Shown: in pieces, positions 1-9,871 of the stretch | How the letters are laid out: every line of letters starts with the position of its first letter | How positions within the stretch are numbered: position 1 is the first letter of the stretch | DNA from: Rohdeia mirabilis | GTDB lineage: Bacteria > Planctomycetota > UBA1135 > GCA-002686595 | Direction of reading: 5' to 3' | DNA length: 64,000 nt | Assembly: GCA_007750655.1 (NCBI GenBank) | Contig: CP036290.1 | Span: 2,232,001 to 2,296,000 of the forward strand | Notes under the pieces: model-generated | Databases searched by the model: none | The model's input: only the letters and a program-made list of their open reading frames with translations | What the model was told of the DNA's origin: nothing | Made by a program: the position numbers and the translations under genes

Positions 1-35
1 GCCGGTCGCGACCGTGCGCGAACGCCGAGCGCCCC

Positions 36-3000
36 TCACGGGCGGAACGACGGGTGGATCGGACCTTCGGTGGTCAGCACGCCTTCGAGCAGTTTCAGGG
101 CGTACTCCGAGCGCGAGCGGATCAGGGCCTCGTCGCGGATCGGCGGCGTCGGGGACTCGATGCGTCCGCGGAGCTCGGCCTCTATCGGGTCGGCTTCGGC
201 GTGTCGTCCGAGCCGGCGCAGCACCACGGACCGCGACCCCGCGACCAGGATGCGATCGAACAGCTCGGCGCCGTGACGTTCGAGGATCGTGATCGCGCGC
301 TTCGACTCCGTCTCGGCCGCCGCAGCGTCTCCCGCCAGGACGTGTCGCCGCGCCAACAGCGAGCGCGCGACGGCTTCGGCGCGGTAGTGACCCGCGTCGC
401 GCGCCGAACGCACCGCCGTCTCGAGCAGGCTACTGGCGGACGGATCGTCGCGCTCCCAGGCCAACGCGCCGAGCCAGACCGTGGCGAGCGCACTGGCGTA
501 GGGCGTCTCGGTCTCGTCGGCCAGGTCGAGCGCCGCCACGAGGTGCTGCTGGGCGGCGACGAAGTCGCGCGCCTCCATCTCGACGTTCGCGATGCGCGCC
601 AGGATCTCCGCTTCGAGCGGTCGTTCGTTCGCCTGTTGGGCACCTTCCAGCGCCAAGTTCAGCGCTCCGAGCGCGCGACCTGGCCGGCCCGCGACGCGCA
701 GCACACGGGCGCGGAGCAGTTGGACGTGGGGGACCAGCCACAGCGGCGCTTCGTTCTCGGTGTTCGAGAAGTGCTGGGCGTCCGAGGCCCGCTCGAGCGC
801 GTCCTCGATGCGGTCCTCGAGCAGGTCGGCACTGCCCAGCAACACTGCGCACGCGGCGCGTTCCCAGTCGTGTTCGGCCTGTTCGAGCGCGCGTTCGGCC
901 GCTTCGCGTGCGAGGTCCGTGCGACCCGAACGCAGCTGCACGAGCGCCATCAGTCGCAAGGAACGGCCGAGCAGCGCCGGCGAACCGTCCAACTCGCTCG
1001 ACGTGATCGCCGCGCGCAGGAGTCCGCGCGCCACGCCCAGTTGGCCCGTCTCCGCGAGGGCGCGTCCGTGCAGGTAGTACAGCCGCGCGGCCGCATCGGG
1101 CCGTTGCGCGGCGTCCGGTTGAACGGCGGCGAGACGGTCGAGCAACTCGCGCTCACCCGCGCGGGCACCGGTGCGGCCCGCCGCGTCGGCTCCGGCCTCG
1201 AGGAAGCGCAGGAGGGCCTCGGAGCGGCTGACCGACTCCGGCAGGTTGTCCAGTGACTCGAGCGCCCAACGCGCCAGTCGCAGCACCCGCAGGGGCGAGG
1301 CCTGACGTTGCGCATCGGGCAGGAGTTGGTCGAGGTGGCGCACGAGCGCGCGGTGTTCGCCGGCGGCGCGCAGGTGGCGTGCGCGCGCGAAGCGGTCGTC
1401 CAAGCTCGGTTCGCCGTCCGGCCCCGAGCGATCGAGACTCTGGGCCACCAGGCGGTGCAGACGCGCGCGGCGCTCGTCGGGGATCGTCGCGTACACGCCT
1501 TCGCGCAGAGCCGGCCGCGCGAAACGGTAGCGGTTGCCGATCGGTTCGAGCCAGCCGCGGCGCACGAGCAGCGACAGCGCGCGGTCGAGCTCCGAGCGCC
1601 GACTGCCGCCGAAGACCGACAGGGCCTCGGTCGGGTCGATGCGCGACGGCAGCACGGTCAGGCGCTCGAGCCACTTGCGGCCCGAACTCTCGAGGCCCTC
1701 GATGCGCTCCGCGATGCCCTGTTCGACGGAGCGCGGCTCGGGGATCTCGCGCGGAGAGATCGCGAGCTGCCAGCGGCCGCGTTCGTCCTCGCCGATCTGT
1801 CCGCGCTCGAACAGCGCCCGCAGGAGTTCGGTCAGAAGGCCCGGATTGCCGCGGCTGCGCTGCCAGAGCACGTTCGCGAGCTGCTCGGTCGGCTCGCTCT
1901 CGCAGAAGCGCAGCGTCACGATCGTGCGCACCTCGTCCAGCGTCAGTGGATCGAGCTGGATCAGTTCGCGTTCGGCCGCGGGTCGGTTCCGGATCCGCTC
2001 GAGCAGTCGCCGCAGCGCGCGCGGACGGGCGGGCGCGACCTCTTCGCTGTATCCGAGCACCACCATCGCGCGCGTGTCGGCCAACGCGTCGACGAGGCGA
2101 TCGACCGTCGCGAGCGTGCTCGAACGGGCCGCGTGCAGGTCGTCGACGAACAGGATCGTCGGCCGCTCCGCCACCAATGCGCGCACCCAACGCACGAGCG
2201 CGCGCCCGACCGAACCGCCCAGTGCGCTGCGACCCTTGGGATCCAGTGCGGAGGCGAGCACGTCGGCCTCGCGCGGCGGCACGGTGCGCTGCAGCATCTC
2301 GATCTCGTAGGCACTCGGCTGCGAACCGGGTTCGAGCATCAGCCAGCGTTCCAGAAGTCGCAGCGCCGCGCCGTGCGGGCGGGACTCCGACTCGTCCGAC
2401 GAGCGCGCGTACAGGAAGATCGGCGGCGACAGCGAACGGCGCGAACGGTCCACGAAGTGGTGCACGAGGCGCGAGCGGCCCGATCCCTTGGGGCCGGCGA
2501 CGACCACGACCGAACCGCCCGTGCTCTCGTCGAGGCAGTAGCGGAAGGCTGATTCGATCTGTTCGAGTTCCCGGCTGCGACCGACGAGCGGTAGGGCGAA
2601 CGGATCGCGCTGCAGCGCCATCTTCGCCACGTGTCCGCCGCGTTCGGATCGCTCGCGTCGCCAGTAGGTGTGGTCCTCGCCCTGTTCGAGGATCTCGGCC
2701 ACGAGCGTCGGCGCCGGTCGTTGGTTCGGACGGCGGTCCAGCATCTCCGCCAGCAGCGTGTCGAGCAGCGGACTGATCTGCGGCACGAGGCGCGACGGCG
2801 GCAGGTAGCGCGCCGCGGCCAGGGCACCGAGCACCCGCTCGCCGGCGGCCGTCGAGAGGTCGGGCGGCGCGAGGCCGGGGACGAACGAGTCGGGCGCGAA
2901 CGGGTGGCGACCGGTGGCGAGCCAGTAGAGCGCGACGCCGAGCGCGAACACGTCGGCCGCGGCGCTGGCGGGCCCGCCGATCGCGCGCTCCGGGGCGAGG

Positions 3001-3644
3001 TACGCGAGCGTCCCGTCGCCCGACGACGGCGCGTCCTCGTCCGCGTCGAGTCGTCGCGCCTGTCCGAGGTCGAGCAGGATCGCGCGATCGTCCCCGTCGA
3101 CGCGCGCGTTCGCGAGCGACAGATCGCCGTGGGCCCAACCGGCCGCGTGCAGCCGTTCGAGCGCGCGCGCGAGATCGACGCCGAGACGTCGCACGATCGG
3201 CTCGGGCAGCGGGCCCTCCTCGACCACGAGCCAGCGCTCGAGCGTGATCCCCTCGATCAGGTCGAAGAGCAGCTCGGGTCCGCGCTCGCCGCGCCAGGAG
3301 GCCACGAGTCGCACGAGCGTCTCGCAGCTCGCGTCCCCGCCGCTGGCGACGTCCGAGGCGACACGGATCTCCGTCTCGACGCTCGCGCGCGCGTCGTCGT
3401 CGTTGCCGACGAGTCGCTTGCGCGCGGCGAACGCGCCGCTCTCGAGTCCGCCGCAGGGTTCGGTGAGTCGGACGCGCTCGACGACGGCCGCACCGCCGCG
3501 GCCGAGCTCTTCGAGGACCTCGAACGCGGGCGCGTCACCCCGAACGCGCAGCGCGGCCCCCGTCGCGGCCGGATCGCCGGATCGGGCGCCCTCGGACTGG
3601 GGCCCTTCGGAACCGGGCTCGGGGATCTCGGACGCGGGGGACAC
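36..3644 (-). CDS. Ser/Thr protein kinase fused to AAA-type ATPase and TPR-like region
   Basis: Large cytoplasmic signalling protein (1202 aa from the chosen start). Residues about 41-320 form a eukaryotic-type protein kinase: Gly-rich loop GRGGAAVV, candidate ATP lysine K76 (AARKR), catalytic loop HGDLSLAN (HGD at 172-174 in place of HRD) and DLG at 192-194 in place of DFG. Residues about 350-650 form a STAND/AAA-like ATPase with Walker A GPKGSGRS (384-391) and Walker B ILFVDD (about 497-502). The C-terminal half is helical and Leu/Ala/Arg-rich, like TPR arrays in related kinase-ATPase regulators. The frame stays open upstream into cysS on the other strand, so I chose the GTG at 3644, which lies downstream of a TAGTCT -10-like element. 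Substrate and signal are unknown. Domain calls are firm, the start moderate. Confidence 0.85.
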   Translation of the reverse strand: MSPASEIPEPGSEGPQSEGARSGDPAATGAALRVRGDAPAFEVLEELGRGGAAVVERVRLTEPCGGLESGAFAARKRLVGNDDDARASVETEIRVASDVASGGDASCETLVRLVASWRGERGPELLFDLIEGITLERWLVVEEGPLPEPIVRRLGVDLARALERLHAAGWAHGDLSLANARVDGDDRAILLDLGQARRLDADEDAPSSGDGTLAYLAPERAIGGPASAAADVFALGVALYWLATGRHPFAPDSFVPGLAPPDLSTAAGERVLGALAAARYLPPSRLVPQISPLLDTLLAEMLDRRPNQRPAPTLVAEILEQGEDHTYWRRERSERGGHVAKMALQRDPFALPLVGRSRELEQIESAFRYCLDESTGGSVVVVAGPKGSGRSRLVHHFVDRSRRSLSPPIFLYARSSDESESRPHGAALRLLERWLMLEPGSQPSAYEIEMLQRTVPPREADVLASALDPKGRSALGGSVGRALVRWVRALVAERPTILFVDDLHAARSSTLATVDRLVDALADTRAMVVLGYSEEVAPARPRALRRLLERIRNRPAAERELIQLDPLTLDEVRTIVTLRFCESEPTEQLANVLWQRSRGNPGLLTELLRALFERGQIGEDERGRWQLAISPREIPEPRSVEQGIAERIEGLESSGRKWLERLTVLPSRIDPTEALSVFGGSRRSELDRALSLLVRRGWLEPIGNRYRFARPALREGVYATIPDERRARLHRLVAQSLDRSGPDGEPSLDDRFARARHLRAAGEHRALVRHLDQLLPDAQRQASPLRVLRLARWALESLDNLPESVSRSEALLRFLEAGADAAGRTGARAGERELLDRLAAVQPDAAQRPDAAARLYYLHGRALAETGQLGVARGLLRAAITSSELDGSPALLGRSLRLMALVQLRSGRTDLAREAAERALEQAEHDWERAACAVLLGSADLLEDRIEDALERASDAQHFSNTENEAPLWLVPHVQLLRARVLRVAGRPGRALGALNLALEGAQQANERPLEAEILARIANVEMEARDFVAAQQHLVAALDLADETETPYASALATVWLGALAWERDDPSASSLLETAVRSARDAGHYRAEAVARSLLARRHVLAGDAAAAETESKRAITILERHGAELFDRILVAGSRSVVLRRLGRHAEADPIEAELRGRIESPTPPIRDEALIRSRSEYALKLLEGVLTTEGPIHPSFRP

Positions 3645-3697
3645 GGCGGAGCAGTTTCGCCGCTGCGAGCTTCCAGCGGAACAGGGAGCCGGCTCGA

Positions 3698-3703
3698 AGA
3701 CTA
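3698..3703 (-). promoter_or_regulatory. Candidate -10 element for the kinase gene
   Basis: TAGTCT on the minus strand. It would give a transcript starting near 3691 and a leader of about 45 bases to the GTG at 3644. No recognisable -35 element. Confidence 0.25.
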
Positions 3704-3740
3704 CGGACCGGCCCGAATCCGCGCCACCCCGCGCCGCCGC

Positions 3741-3746
3741 TAGGAT
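3741..3746 (+). promoter_or_regulatory. Candidate -10 element for cysS
   Basis: TAGGAT in the short divergent gap between the kinase gene and cysS. It would leave a leader of about 90 bases. No convincing -35 box. Confidence 0.25.
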
Positions 3747-3843
3747 GCGCGTCGCGTGTGCTCGCCGGTGACCGAGTGCCAGATCGCCCCGCCGCGCCCG
3801 CGCGAACCGCCCGCTCCGCACCGAACCGCCGTTCCATCCGATC

Positions 3844-5265
3844 GTGACCTTCGTCGTCCACAACACGTACTCCAAGCGCAAGGAGCCCTTCGTCCCCCTC
3901 GAGCCGGGTGTGGTGCGGATGTACAACTGCGGGCCGACCGTCTACGGACGTCAGCACGTGGGCAATTTTCGCGCGTTCTTGTTCGCGGATCTGTTGCGCG
4001 GCTGGCTGAGCTACCTGGGCTTCGACGTGCGCCAGGTGATGAACATCACCGACGTCGGCCACCTGGTGGACGACGCGGACGACGGCGAGGACAAGGTCCA
4101 GCAGCAGGCGCAGCGCGAGGGCCGCGATCCGTTCGAGATCAGCGCCGGCTACGCGCAGGCCTTCCTCGACGACCTGGCAGCCCTCGGCGCTCGCAACGCA
4201 CTGCACTACCCGCGCGCGACCGAGCACATCGAGGAGATGCTCGAGATCATCGACGCGCTGATCGAGAAGGGGCACGCGTACCGAGTCGGCGACGACGTGT
4301 ACTTCGACGTCACCACGTTCGAGCGCTACGGGCAACTGTCGGGCAATCGGCTCGAGGACCTCGAGGGCGGCGCGCGCGTCGAGGTGCGCGAGGAGAAGCG
4401 CCACCACGCCGACTTCGCCCTGTGGAAGAGCGACCCCGCGCACCTGATGAAGTGGGCGAGCCAGTACGGCGAGCACGGCTTCCCCGGTTGGCACATCGAG
4501 TGCTCGGCGATGGCGCGCAAGCACCTCGGCGACCGCATCGACATCCACACCGGCGGCGAGGACAACGTCTTCCCGCACCACGAGTGCGAGATCGCCCAGA
4601 CCGAGTCGTTCACGGGCCAGCAGTTCGCCAGCTACTGGATGCACTGCAAGTTCCTGCAGGTGGACGGCGGCAAGATGAGCAAGAGCCTGGGGAACGTCTA
4701 CACCCTGGACGACGTGCGCGAGCGCGGCTTCGACCTGCGCGTGCTGCGCTTCGCGCTGATGCGCGGGCACTACCGCCAGCCGCTCAACTTCACCTGGAAG
4801 ATCATGGAGGACTCGCGTTCGACGCTCGAGTCCCTGGCCGAGATGGTCGCGCACCTGCGGCACCGCGCGGCGAACCCGGGCGCGGTCGAACCCGCGGCGG
4901 GCGGCGACGCCGTCGCGCGCGCGATCGAGGCCTTCGAGGGCGGCATGAACGACGACCTCAACGTGCCGATCGCGCTCGCGGCGCTGTTCGGTCTGCGGGA
5001 CGCGACGCTCAAGAGCGAACTCGGCGCCGACACCGCCCGCGCGGCGCTGGCCTTCCTCGAGCGCGTCGAAGGCGTCTTCGGGTTCCTGGGCCTGACCGCG
5101 GATCACGGCGCCGACGACGACGAGATCGAGGCCCTGGTGCGCGCGCGCGACGCGGCCCGTGCGAACAAGGACTGGGCCGAGAGCGATCGTCTGCGCGACG
5201 AGCTCACCGCGCGCGGCATCGTGCTGCAGGACAGTGCGAACGGCGCGGTCTGGCGGCGGGGGTAG
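3844..5265 (+). CDS. cysS: Cysteinyl-tRNA synthetase
   Basis: Charges tRNA-Cys with cysteine in the cytoplasm; class I synthetase, 473 aa, the normal length. Visible signatures: the first zinc-ligand cysteine in [10 protein letters not shown] (C29), the HIGH-like motif HVGN (38-41), HIECSAMA near residue 217, [15 protein letters not shown] supplying further zinc ligands, and KMSKSLGN near 278. The start codon is GTG at 3844 (protein begins [10 protein letters not shown]). There is no in-frame alternative upstream and no clear Shine-Dalgarno sequence. It is divergent from the kinase gene and followed after 92 bases by an unrelated exported protein, so it is probably transcribed alone or at the head of a loose unit. 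Function is secure. Confidence 0.97.
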   Translation: MTFVVHNTYSKRKEPFVPLEPGVVRMYNCGPTVYGRQHVGNFRAFLFADLLRGWLSYLGFDVRQVMNITDVGHLVDDADDGEDKVQQQAQREGRDPFEISAGYAQAFLDDLAALGARNALHYPRATEHIEEMLEIIDALIEKGHAYRVGDDVYFDVTTFERYGQLSGNRLEDLEGGARVEVREEKRHHADFALWKSDPAHLMKWASQYGEHGFPGWHIECSAMARKHLGDRIDIHTGGEDNVFPHHECEIAQTESFTGQQFASYWMHCKFLQVDGGKMSKSLGNVYTLDDVRERGFDLRVLRFALMRGHYRQPLNFTWKIMEDSRSTLESLAEMVAHLRHRAANPGAVEPAAGGDAVARAIEAFEGGMNDDLNVPIALAALFGLRDATLKSELGADTARAALAFLERVEGVFGFLGLTADHGADDDEIEALVRARDAARANKDWAESDRLRDELTARGIVLQDSANGAVWRRG

Positions 5266-5357
5266 GGGCGCCGGCCGGCGGTCCGTAGGCTCTGGGGTGA
5301 CACGCCGAAGCGCGACGCTCGCTCGGAGCGTCGTCACGCGTGGGCGCCACTCGACCC

Positions 5358-7133
5358 ATGTCCAACCTCTCCAGCAGCGCGTTCGCCGCGCTCGTCCTCT
5401 TCGGGCCGTTCACGGAAGCAGGTCTCGCGCAGGATGCGCCCGTTTCGCCGAACGCGGTCGAGTTCTCCTACGGCGACGGCCTGCACGGCTACATCGGCTA
5501 TTCAGCGACCCGGCCCGCCGGGCGCGCCGAGTACGGCTTCGGGATGGGCTTCTACTCGGCGGCCTGGTCGCTGATCGAACGTCCGCTCGCGGGCTTCCAG
5601 ATCGGACTCGCAGGCGCGTGGATCCTGCCCGACAACTCGGACAACAGGGACACGCCGCTCGCGCCGGTGGGGACGCTCGCGCGCGACAACTGGCCCGAAC
5701 GCGGACCGACCTGGGGCAGCGTGTTCCAGACCGTCGAGGGCGGACTCGGCTACTGGCGCGGCAACCGCTTCCGCTACGGACCGCCGAAGTTCTCGATGAA
5801 CGCGACGCCCCAGTGCTACGACTACGAGGTCGGTTCGCCGGGTTGGTCGTTCTTCTACGACACCGAGGCGCTGCCCGACGACCGGCTGGGGATCGCGCAG
5901 TTGTCGAACCGCTTGCTGATCCCGCCCGACGCGTTGCCGTTCGAGGGCCAGCCGGACGGGGACTTCCTCGGCTACACGTACATGGCGCTGCCGTTCATGG
6001 CGCCGAAGCCGGGCGACCCCGCGAAGGGCGTCGCACCCACTGGCGACCAGGCCTGGACCTGCTTCCTGGCGGCCGCGAACTTCAAGGGGCCGATCGCCTA
6101 CTACGTGCCCGAGACGTGGAGCAAGATCGGCACGCTGTTCGAGGAACCGTTCATCTTCGGACGCGGACTGGATGCGCGCGCGGGGGACATGGGCGGCGGC
6201 GCGATGGAGATCAACACCGTGCCGCGAGCGAGTGCGGTCGCTGCGGACGGCACGCGCTACTCGAAGATCCCGCGCCTCGTGTTCCCGATCGACGAGCGCG
6301 GCGACGCGGTGCTGGTGCAGGACGTGACCTACTACTCGAAGGCGGCGCTCTTCGATGCCTTCGAGGCCTGGCGCGACGGCGGCCCGGCCTGCGACGGGAC
6401 GTTCGATCCGAAGGGGGCGTGGCGTGCGACGCTGACCACGCGCACGCCCGGCTTCGACCAGGGCGGGAAGCGCCTGCGCGGTGTGGACGGCGTGTTCGAC
6501 ACCCACGTGTTCGACGACGGGACCTGGGGGCTGCGCTGGAGCGGCGGAGACTCGGATGACTCGGGAAGCGGTGACACGGTCGGCGACGACGTGATCGATT
6601 CGAGCGAGCGCGGCCTGTTCCCCCAGTACTACCGCCACGACGGCGACGAGCGGGTGGCCGTGCGCGCGAGCGACGTGCCGATCGAGACGGGGCTCCTCGA
6701 CTACACCTTTCCGCTGGCCGAGTCGGGCGAACCGTTCACCTCGCCGTTCACTGGATCCGTGCCTGGCGCCTGGACCGAGCCCGGCCCGATCGCAGGCGCA
6801 CGCGGCGGTCCGCACCAGGTGCGCCTGGGCGATGGATCGCTCGTGACCTACTCCTGGTACCGCTTCGTCGACCAGCCAACGTTCCAGCAGTACCGCGGCC
6901 TGGATGGATGGGGCGCGGCCGAGCGCGAGCAGCTGCAGGCCTTCGTCGAGAAGATCCACCGCGCCTGGCCGATCGACCGCGACTTCATGGCCCCGCCCAG
7001 CCGCGGCGAGTTGGTGAGCCTCGATCCGGCGCTCATGGTCACGCCGCCGGTGGGTCTCGAGGTCGGTTACGTGCCGATCGTCACACGTCAGGAGGCGGCG
7101 CCGGTGGGTGGGACGGACGAGGCCGACGAGTGA
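5358..7133 (+). CDS. Secreted protein of unknown function
   Basis: I do not recognise this 591-aa protein. Starting at ATG 5358 it has a signal-peptide-like N-terminus (MSNLSSSAFAALVLFGPFTEAGLAQDAP) with likely cleavage after the alanine of GLAQ. A longer in-frame GTG start at 5340 would spoil the signal peptide. The mature part is rich in Gly, Asp, Pro, Trp and Tyr, with patches such as YGDGLHGYIGYS and EYGFGMGFYSAAWS, and an acidic Gly/Ser/Asp linker around residues 405-425 (GGDSDDSGSGD). It has few cysteines and no transmembrane segment after the signal. The composition resembles an extracellular beta-rich protein. It lies between cysS and another exported protein with no evident operon partner. 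Confidence 0.7.
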   Translation: MSNLSSSAFAALVLFGPFTEAGLAQDAPVSPNAVEFSYGDGLHGYIGYSATRPAGRAEYGFGMGFYSAAWSLIERPLAGFQIGLAGAWILPDNSDNRDTPLAPVGTLARDNWPERGPTWGSVFQTVEGGLGYWRGNRFRYGPPKFSMNATPQCYDYEVGSPGWSFFYDTEALPDDRLGIAQLSNRLLIPPDALPFEGQPDGDFLGYTYMALPFMAPKPGDPAKGVAPTGDQAWTCFLAAANFKGPIAYYVPETWSKIGTLFEEPFIFGRGLDARAGDMGGGAMEINTVPRASAVAADGTRYSKIPRLVFPIDERGDAVLVQDVTYYSKAALFDAFEAWRDGGPACDGTFDPKGAWRATLTTRTPGFDQGGKRLRGVDGVFDTHVFDDGTWGLRWSGGDSDDSGSGDTVGDDVIDSSERGLFPQYYRHDGDERVAVRASDVPIETGLLDYTFPLAESGEPFTSPFTGSVPGAWTEPGPIAGARGGPHQVRLGDGSLVTYSWYRFVDQPTFQQYRGLDGWGAAEREQLQAFVEKIHRAWPIDRDFMAPPSRGELVSLDPALMVTPPVGLEVGYVPIVTRQEAAPVGGTDEADE

Positions 7134-7202
7134 CTCGAGTGGCCACATCGAGACGTACTCCCTCGCGGCCGCGGTGAGCCTGTGCGCCGCCCGGGGAGGG
7201 CT

Positions 7203-7208
7203 TAGTCT
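7203..7208 (+). promoter_or_regulatory. -10-like element giving a possible leaderless transcript
   Basis: TAGTCT ends six bases before the ATG at 7215, so transcription starting about seven bases downstream would begin on the start codon itself. Same geometry as at 23167 and 40464. Confidence 0.35.
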
Positions 7209-7214
7209 CTAGGG

Positions 7215-9833
7215 ATGTCTTCGCGCAGCTCCATGCTCGCCGGCCTTGTCGCGCTGCTCGTGATCGCGATCGCGGCGCTCGTGGCGGTGCTCGGTTCGGG
7301 CGCCGGTGGCCCAGCCGTGTTCGGTGGTGTCGATCGAGGCGTGGACGAGCCGCGTCTCGACGGCGAGGGTCTCGAGCCGAGTGCGGCCCTAGCGAACACT
7401 GCTGAGCGCGCCGAGTCCGAACGCGCGGTGCTCGACACCGACCGCGACGGCAGCGACCCGACGACGGCCGACGTTGCCACCATCCCGTGGCCGAAGGACG
7501 GCATCGATCTGGTCGTCGTGGATGCCGAGACCGGCGAGCCGGTGCCACACGCGTTGGTGCGGTTCGTGGATCCGCCGCTGAGCGCGCTCGATCGGATGGA
7601 CACGCAGCTGAGCCTGCTCGAGCAGCTCGATCGGGACGGAAGCGCCATTCGCTGCGATGCCGAGGGCCGCGTGCGTGTTCCGTACGGCACCTGGGAGGTG
7701 GTCGCCCAGGCCGAAGGGCGTCGCGGTGGAGCGGACCTCACTCGACATCAGCCCGACGAGACAATCGAAGTGCGCATCCATACCCTCGAGCGGCTGCAGG
7801 TCCGCGTCGTCGACGGACTCGGTCGGCCCGCGCCCGACGCCGCCGTGGTCCTCTCGGATCCAGCGCGGGGCTCTTGGGGCCAACGCGTGGAGCGGCGCAC
7901 CAGCGACTCGTCCGGGCGCGTGGTGTTCGACTTTCCGGACCCCGCCGGGGCGGAGGACCTGGAGGCGTCTCTGGACGGGTTCTTCTTCTCTCCGGCGTGG
8001 GTCGATCCGCGCGAAGAGGATGCCGAACTCGTGCTCCCGCCCCATGGCAGCGTGGTCGTCGACTTCGGTGATGCGCGGTTCATCGAGGGCGAGCCGATCT
8101 CCCTCGATCTGGAGTGGAAAGGCCTAGTGAGCACTCCGAGTCGTGTGCTGCCCGTGAAGAACGGTCTCGTACGCTTCGAGCCGTTCCAGCTCGGACTCCA
8201 GTTCCATGTCCTGGCGCCGCTGGGAGTCGAACTGGCCGAGTGGGGTCCCTTCGTCGGACCCACGGTTCAGGGCGAGACCGTCCTCATCCACGCACAGTTG
8301 GCGGAGCCGATCGCTGGCATGCGTGGCCGCGTCGTGGACGAGCGTGGGGATCCAGTCGGTTCGGTCGAGCTCGTCATGGCTCGCTTGGGCCAGGCCTTCG
8401 CCGAACCCGATCAAGCGAGCCGCTTCACCACGGCGGCGGACGGGACGTTCCTGGCAGTGCTCCCGAAGATCCCGAGGAACCGAGGCAAGCTCGTCCTTCG
8501 CGATCTCGCCGCCGACGGGCGCAGCGCTCCGATCGAACTGACAGGACTCGGCGAGGATCATGTCGCCGACCTGGGCACCATCGTGCTGCGCCGCGATCTC
8601 GTGCGAGTCCACGGCACGGTGTTCGGGAACGGTGGGACGCTCGAAGGAGCTTCGCTGACCTGCGCGTTCTCCATTCCGCTCGACGGGTCGGTCAGCGAGG
8701 AGGTCGGCCGGACGGGACTGCTCCTGATCGAGCGCACGGGCCTCGAGCCCGCTCCCGGGTCGTTCGTCGCGATCGACGCGCGGGTGTACTCGGGCGAGAA
8801 CGGCGAGTTCAGCTGCAGCGTGCCACCCGATGCGACGGCCGTGTACTTGGTCGTCACCCATCCACAGCACCACGGACACATGCTCGCGTCCCCCCTGCCG
8901 GCCGGGCACCTGCGGGTCGTGCTCGAGCCCGATCCCGTTCTCAGAGGTCGCCTGTCGGTGCCAGAGTGGTGGGGTGACACGGGGCGGATCAGCATCGTGT
9001 CACTCGAAGGGACGTCGAGGCGCGTCCACTCCTTCACTCGGTCCGACATCGGGCGCATCGCGGGAAGAGCGCCCGATCCAGGTGAGGACTCGTTCCTGTT
9101 CCATGCACCGTCGTTCGAACCGATCGGACTCGAGTTGACGACGGGTCGTCACGGGCGGGTGGTTGCTGACCTCGGACGCTACGCACCCACGCTCGACACG
9201 TCGGTTCTGCATCCCGATCTCGATCCGCTCGACCTGTCGACGTTCGTTCGACTTGTCGAGATCGCGATCGAACCGCCTCGCACCGACACGGACGCAGGGG
9301 CGAGCTACCTCCTGTGGATCGAGGACGCGGACGAAGACAACTGGTGGAGCTCGGCCGGCGCCACGTCGGGGCCTTGGGACGCGCAGGTGCTGCTACCGAT
9401 CCACCACGCGGGCGACTTGATCGTGAAGAGCGATCGCTGCCGGCCCGCTCGCATCCCGGCCGGCGTCGAGAGGCACGCGGTGCAGCTCGAACTCGGTCCG
9501 CCGGTCGTGCTGCGCCTCGAGTCGCTCGCCCAGTTGCCCGAGGGTGTGCGCCTCGCGTTCGAACTCGTCGTCGGTTTGTGGACGCGCGAGCTGCGACCCG
9601 ACGACGACGGCGTGGTGCGCGAACACCTCGCCGGTCCGGGCCCCGTCCAGCTGCGGATGACGACGTACGTCCCGCGGCTCGCGGAGGGTGAGATCCGCGA
9701 TCCGCGTTGGGACCGGCTCAACCGCTATCCGCTCGTGCTGGCTGCGTTCGACGTCGGGGACGAAGGCGTCGAGCTCGACGTGGCCGTTCCCGACCTGGCC
9801 GGCCTGATGCAGCTCTTCGACGACGCGCATTGA
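7215..9833 (+). CDS. Membrane-anchored protein with carboxypeptidase-regulatory-like domains
   Basis: 872-aa exported protein of unknown role. A hydrophobic segment at residues 8-32 (MLAGLVALLVIAIAALVAVLG) is either an uncleaved anchor or a long signal. The rest is extracytoplasmic. Two or more segments match the carboxypeptidase regulatory-like (CnaB-like) pattern: VVDAETGEPVPHALVRF near residue 95 and GRVVDERGDPVGSVELVM with FTTAADGTFLAVLP near 375-420. Such beta-sandwich modules usually act as stalks or adhesion modules. No protease or glycosidase active site is visible. There is no Shine-Dalgarno sequence, and the ATG at 7215 may be leaderless. The gene converges on the SGNH gene, whose stop is 38 bases away. 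Confidence 0.75.
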   Translation: MSSRSSMLAGLVALLVIAIAALVAVLGSGAGGPAVFGGVDRGVDEPRLDGEGLEPSAALANTAERAESERAVLDTDRDGSDPTTADVATIPWPKDGIDLVVVDAETGEPVPHALVRFVDPPLSALDRMDTQLSLLEQLDRDGSAIRCDAEGRVRVPYGTWEVVAQAEGRRGGADLTRHQPDETIEVRIHTLERLQVRVVDGLGRPAPDAAVVLSDPARGSWGQRVERRTSDSSGRVVFDFPDPAGAEDLEASLDGFFFSPAWVDPREEDAELVLPPHGSVVVDFGDARFIEGEPISLDLEWKGLVSTPSRVLPVKNGLVRFEPFQLGLQFHVLAPLGVELAEWGPFVGPTVQGETVLIHAQLAEPIAGMRGRVVDERGDPVGSVELVMARLGQAFAEPDQASRFTTAADGTFLAVLPKIPRNRGKLVLRDLAADGRSAPIELTGLGEDHVADLGTIVLRRDLVRVHGTVFGNGGTLEGASLTCAFSIPLDGSVSEEVGRTGLLLIERTGLEPAPGSFVAIDARVYSGENGEFSCSVPPDATAVYLVVTHPQHHGHMLASPLPAGHLRVVLEPDPVLRGRLSVPEWWGDTGRISIVSLEGTSRRVHSFTRSDIGRIAGRAPDPGEDSFLFHAPSFEPIGLELTTGRHGRVVADLGRYAPTLDTSVLHPDLDPLDLSTFVRLVEIAIEPPRTDTDAGASYLLWIEDADEDNWWSSAGATSGPWDAQVLLPIHHAGDLIVKSDRCRPARIPAGVERHAVQLELGPPVVLRLESLAQLPEGVRLAFELVVGLWTRELRPDDDGVVREHLAGPGPVQLRMTTYVPRLAEGEIRDPRWDRLNRYPLVLAAFDVGDEGVELDVAVPDLAGLMQLFDDAH

Positions 9834-9871
9834 CGTCCGAGCCGGCACCTCGGCCCAGTCCGCACCACGAC

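Noticed and set aside
9834..9871. Intrinsic terminator between the converging 872-aa and SGNH genes
   Set aside because: Only a five-base-pair stem with no T-run; too weak to call.
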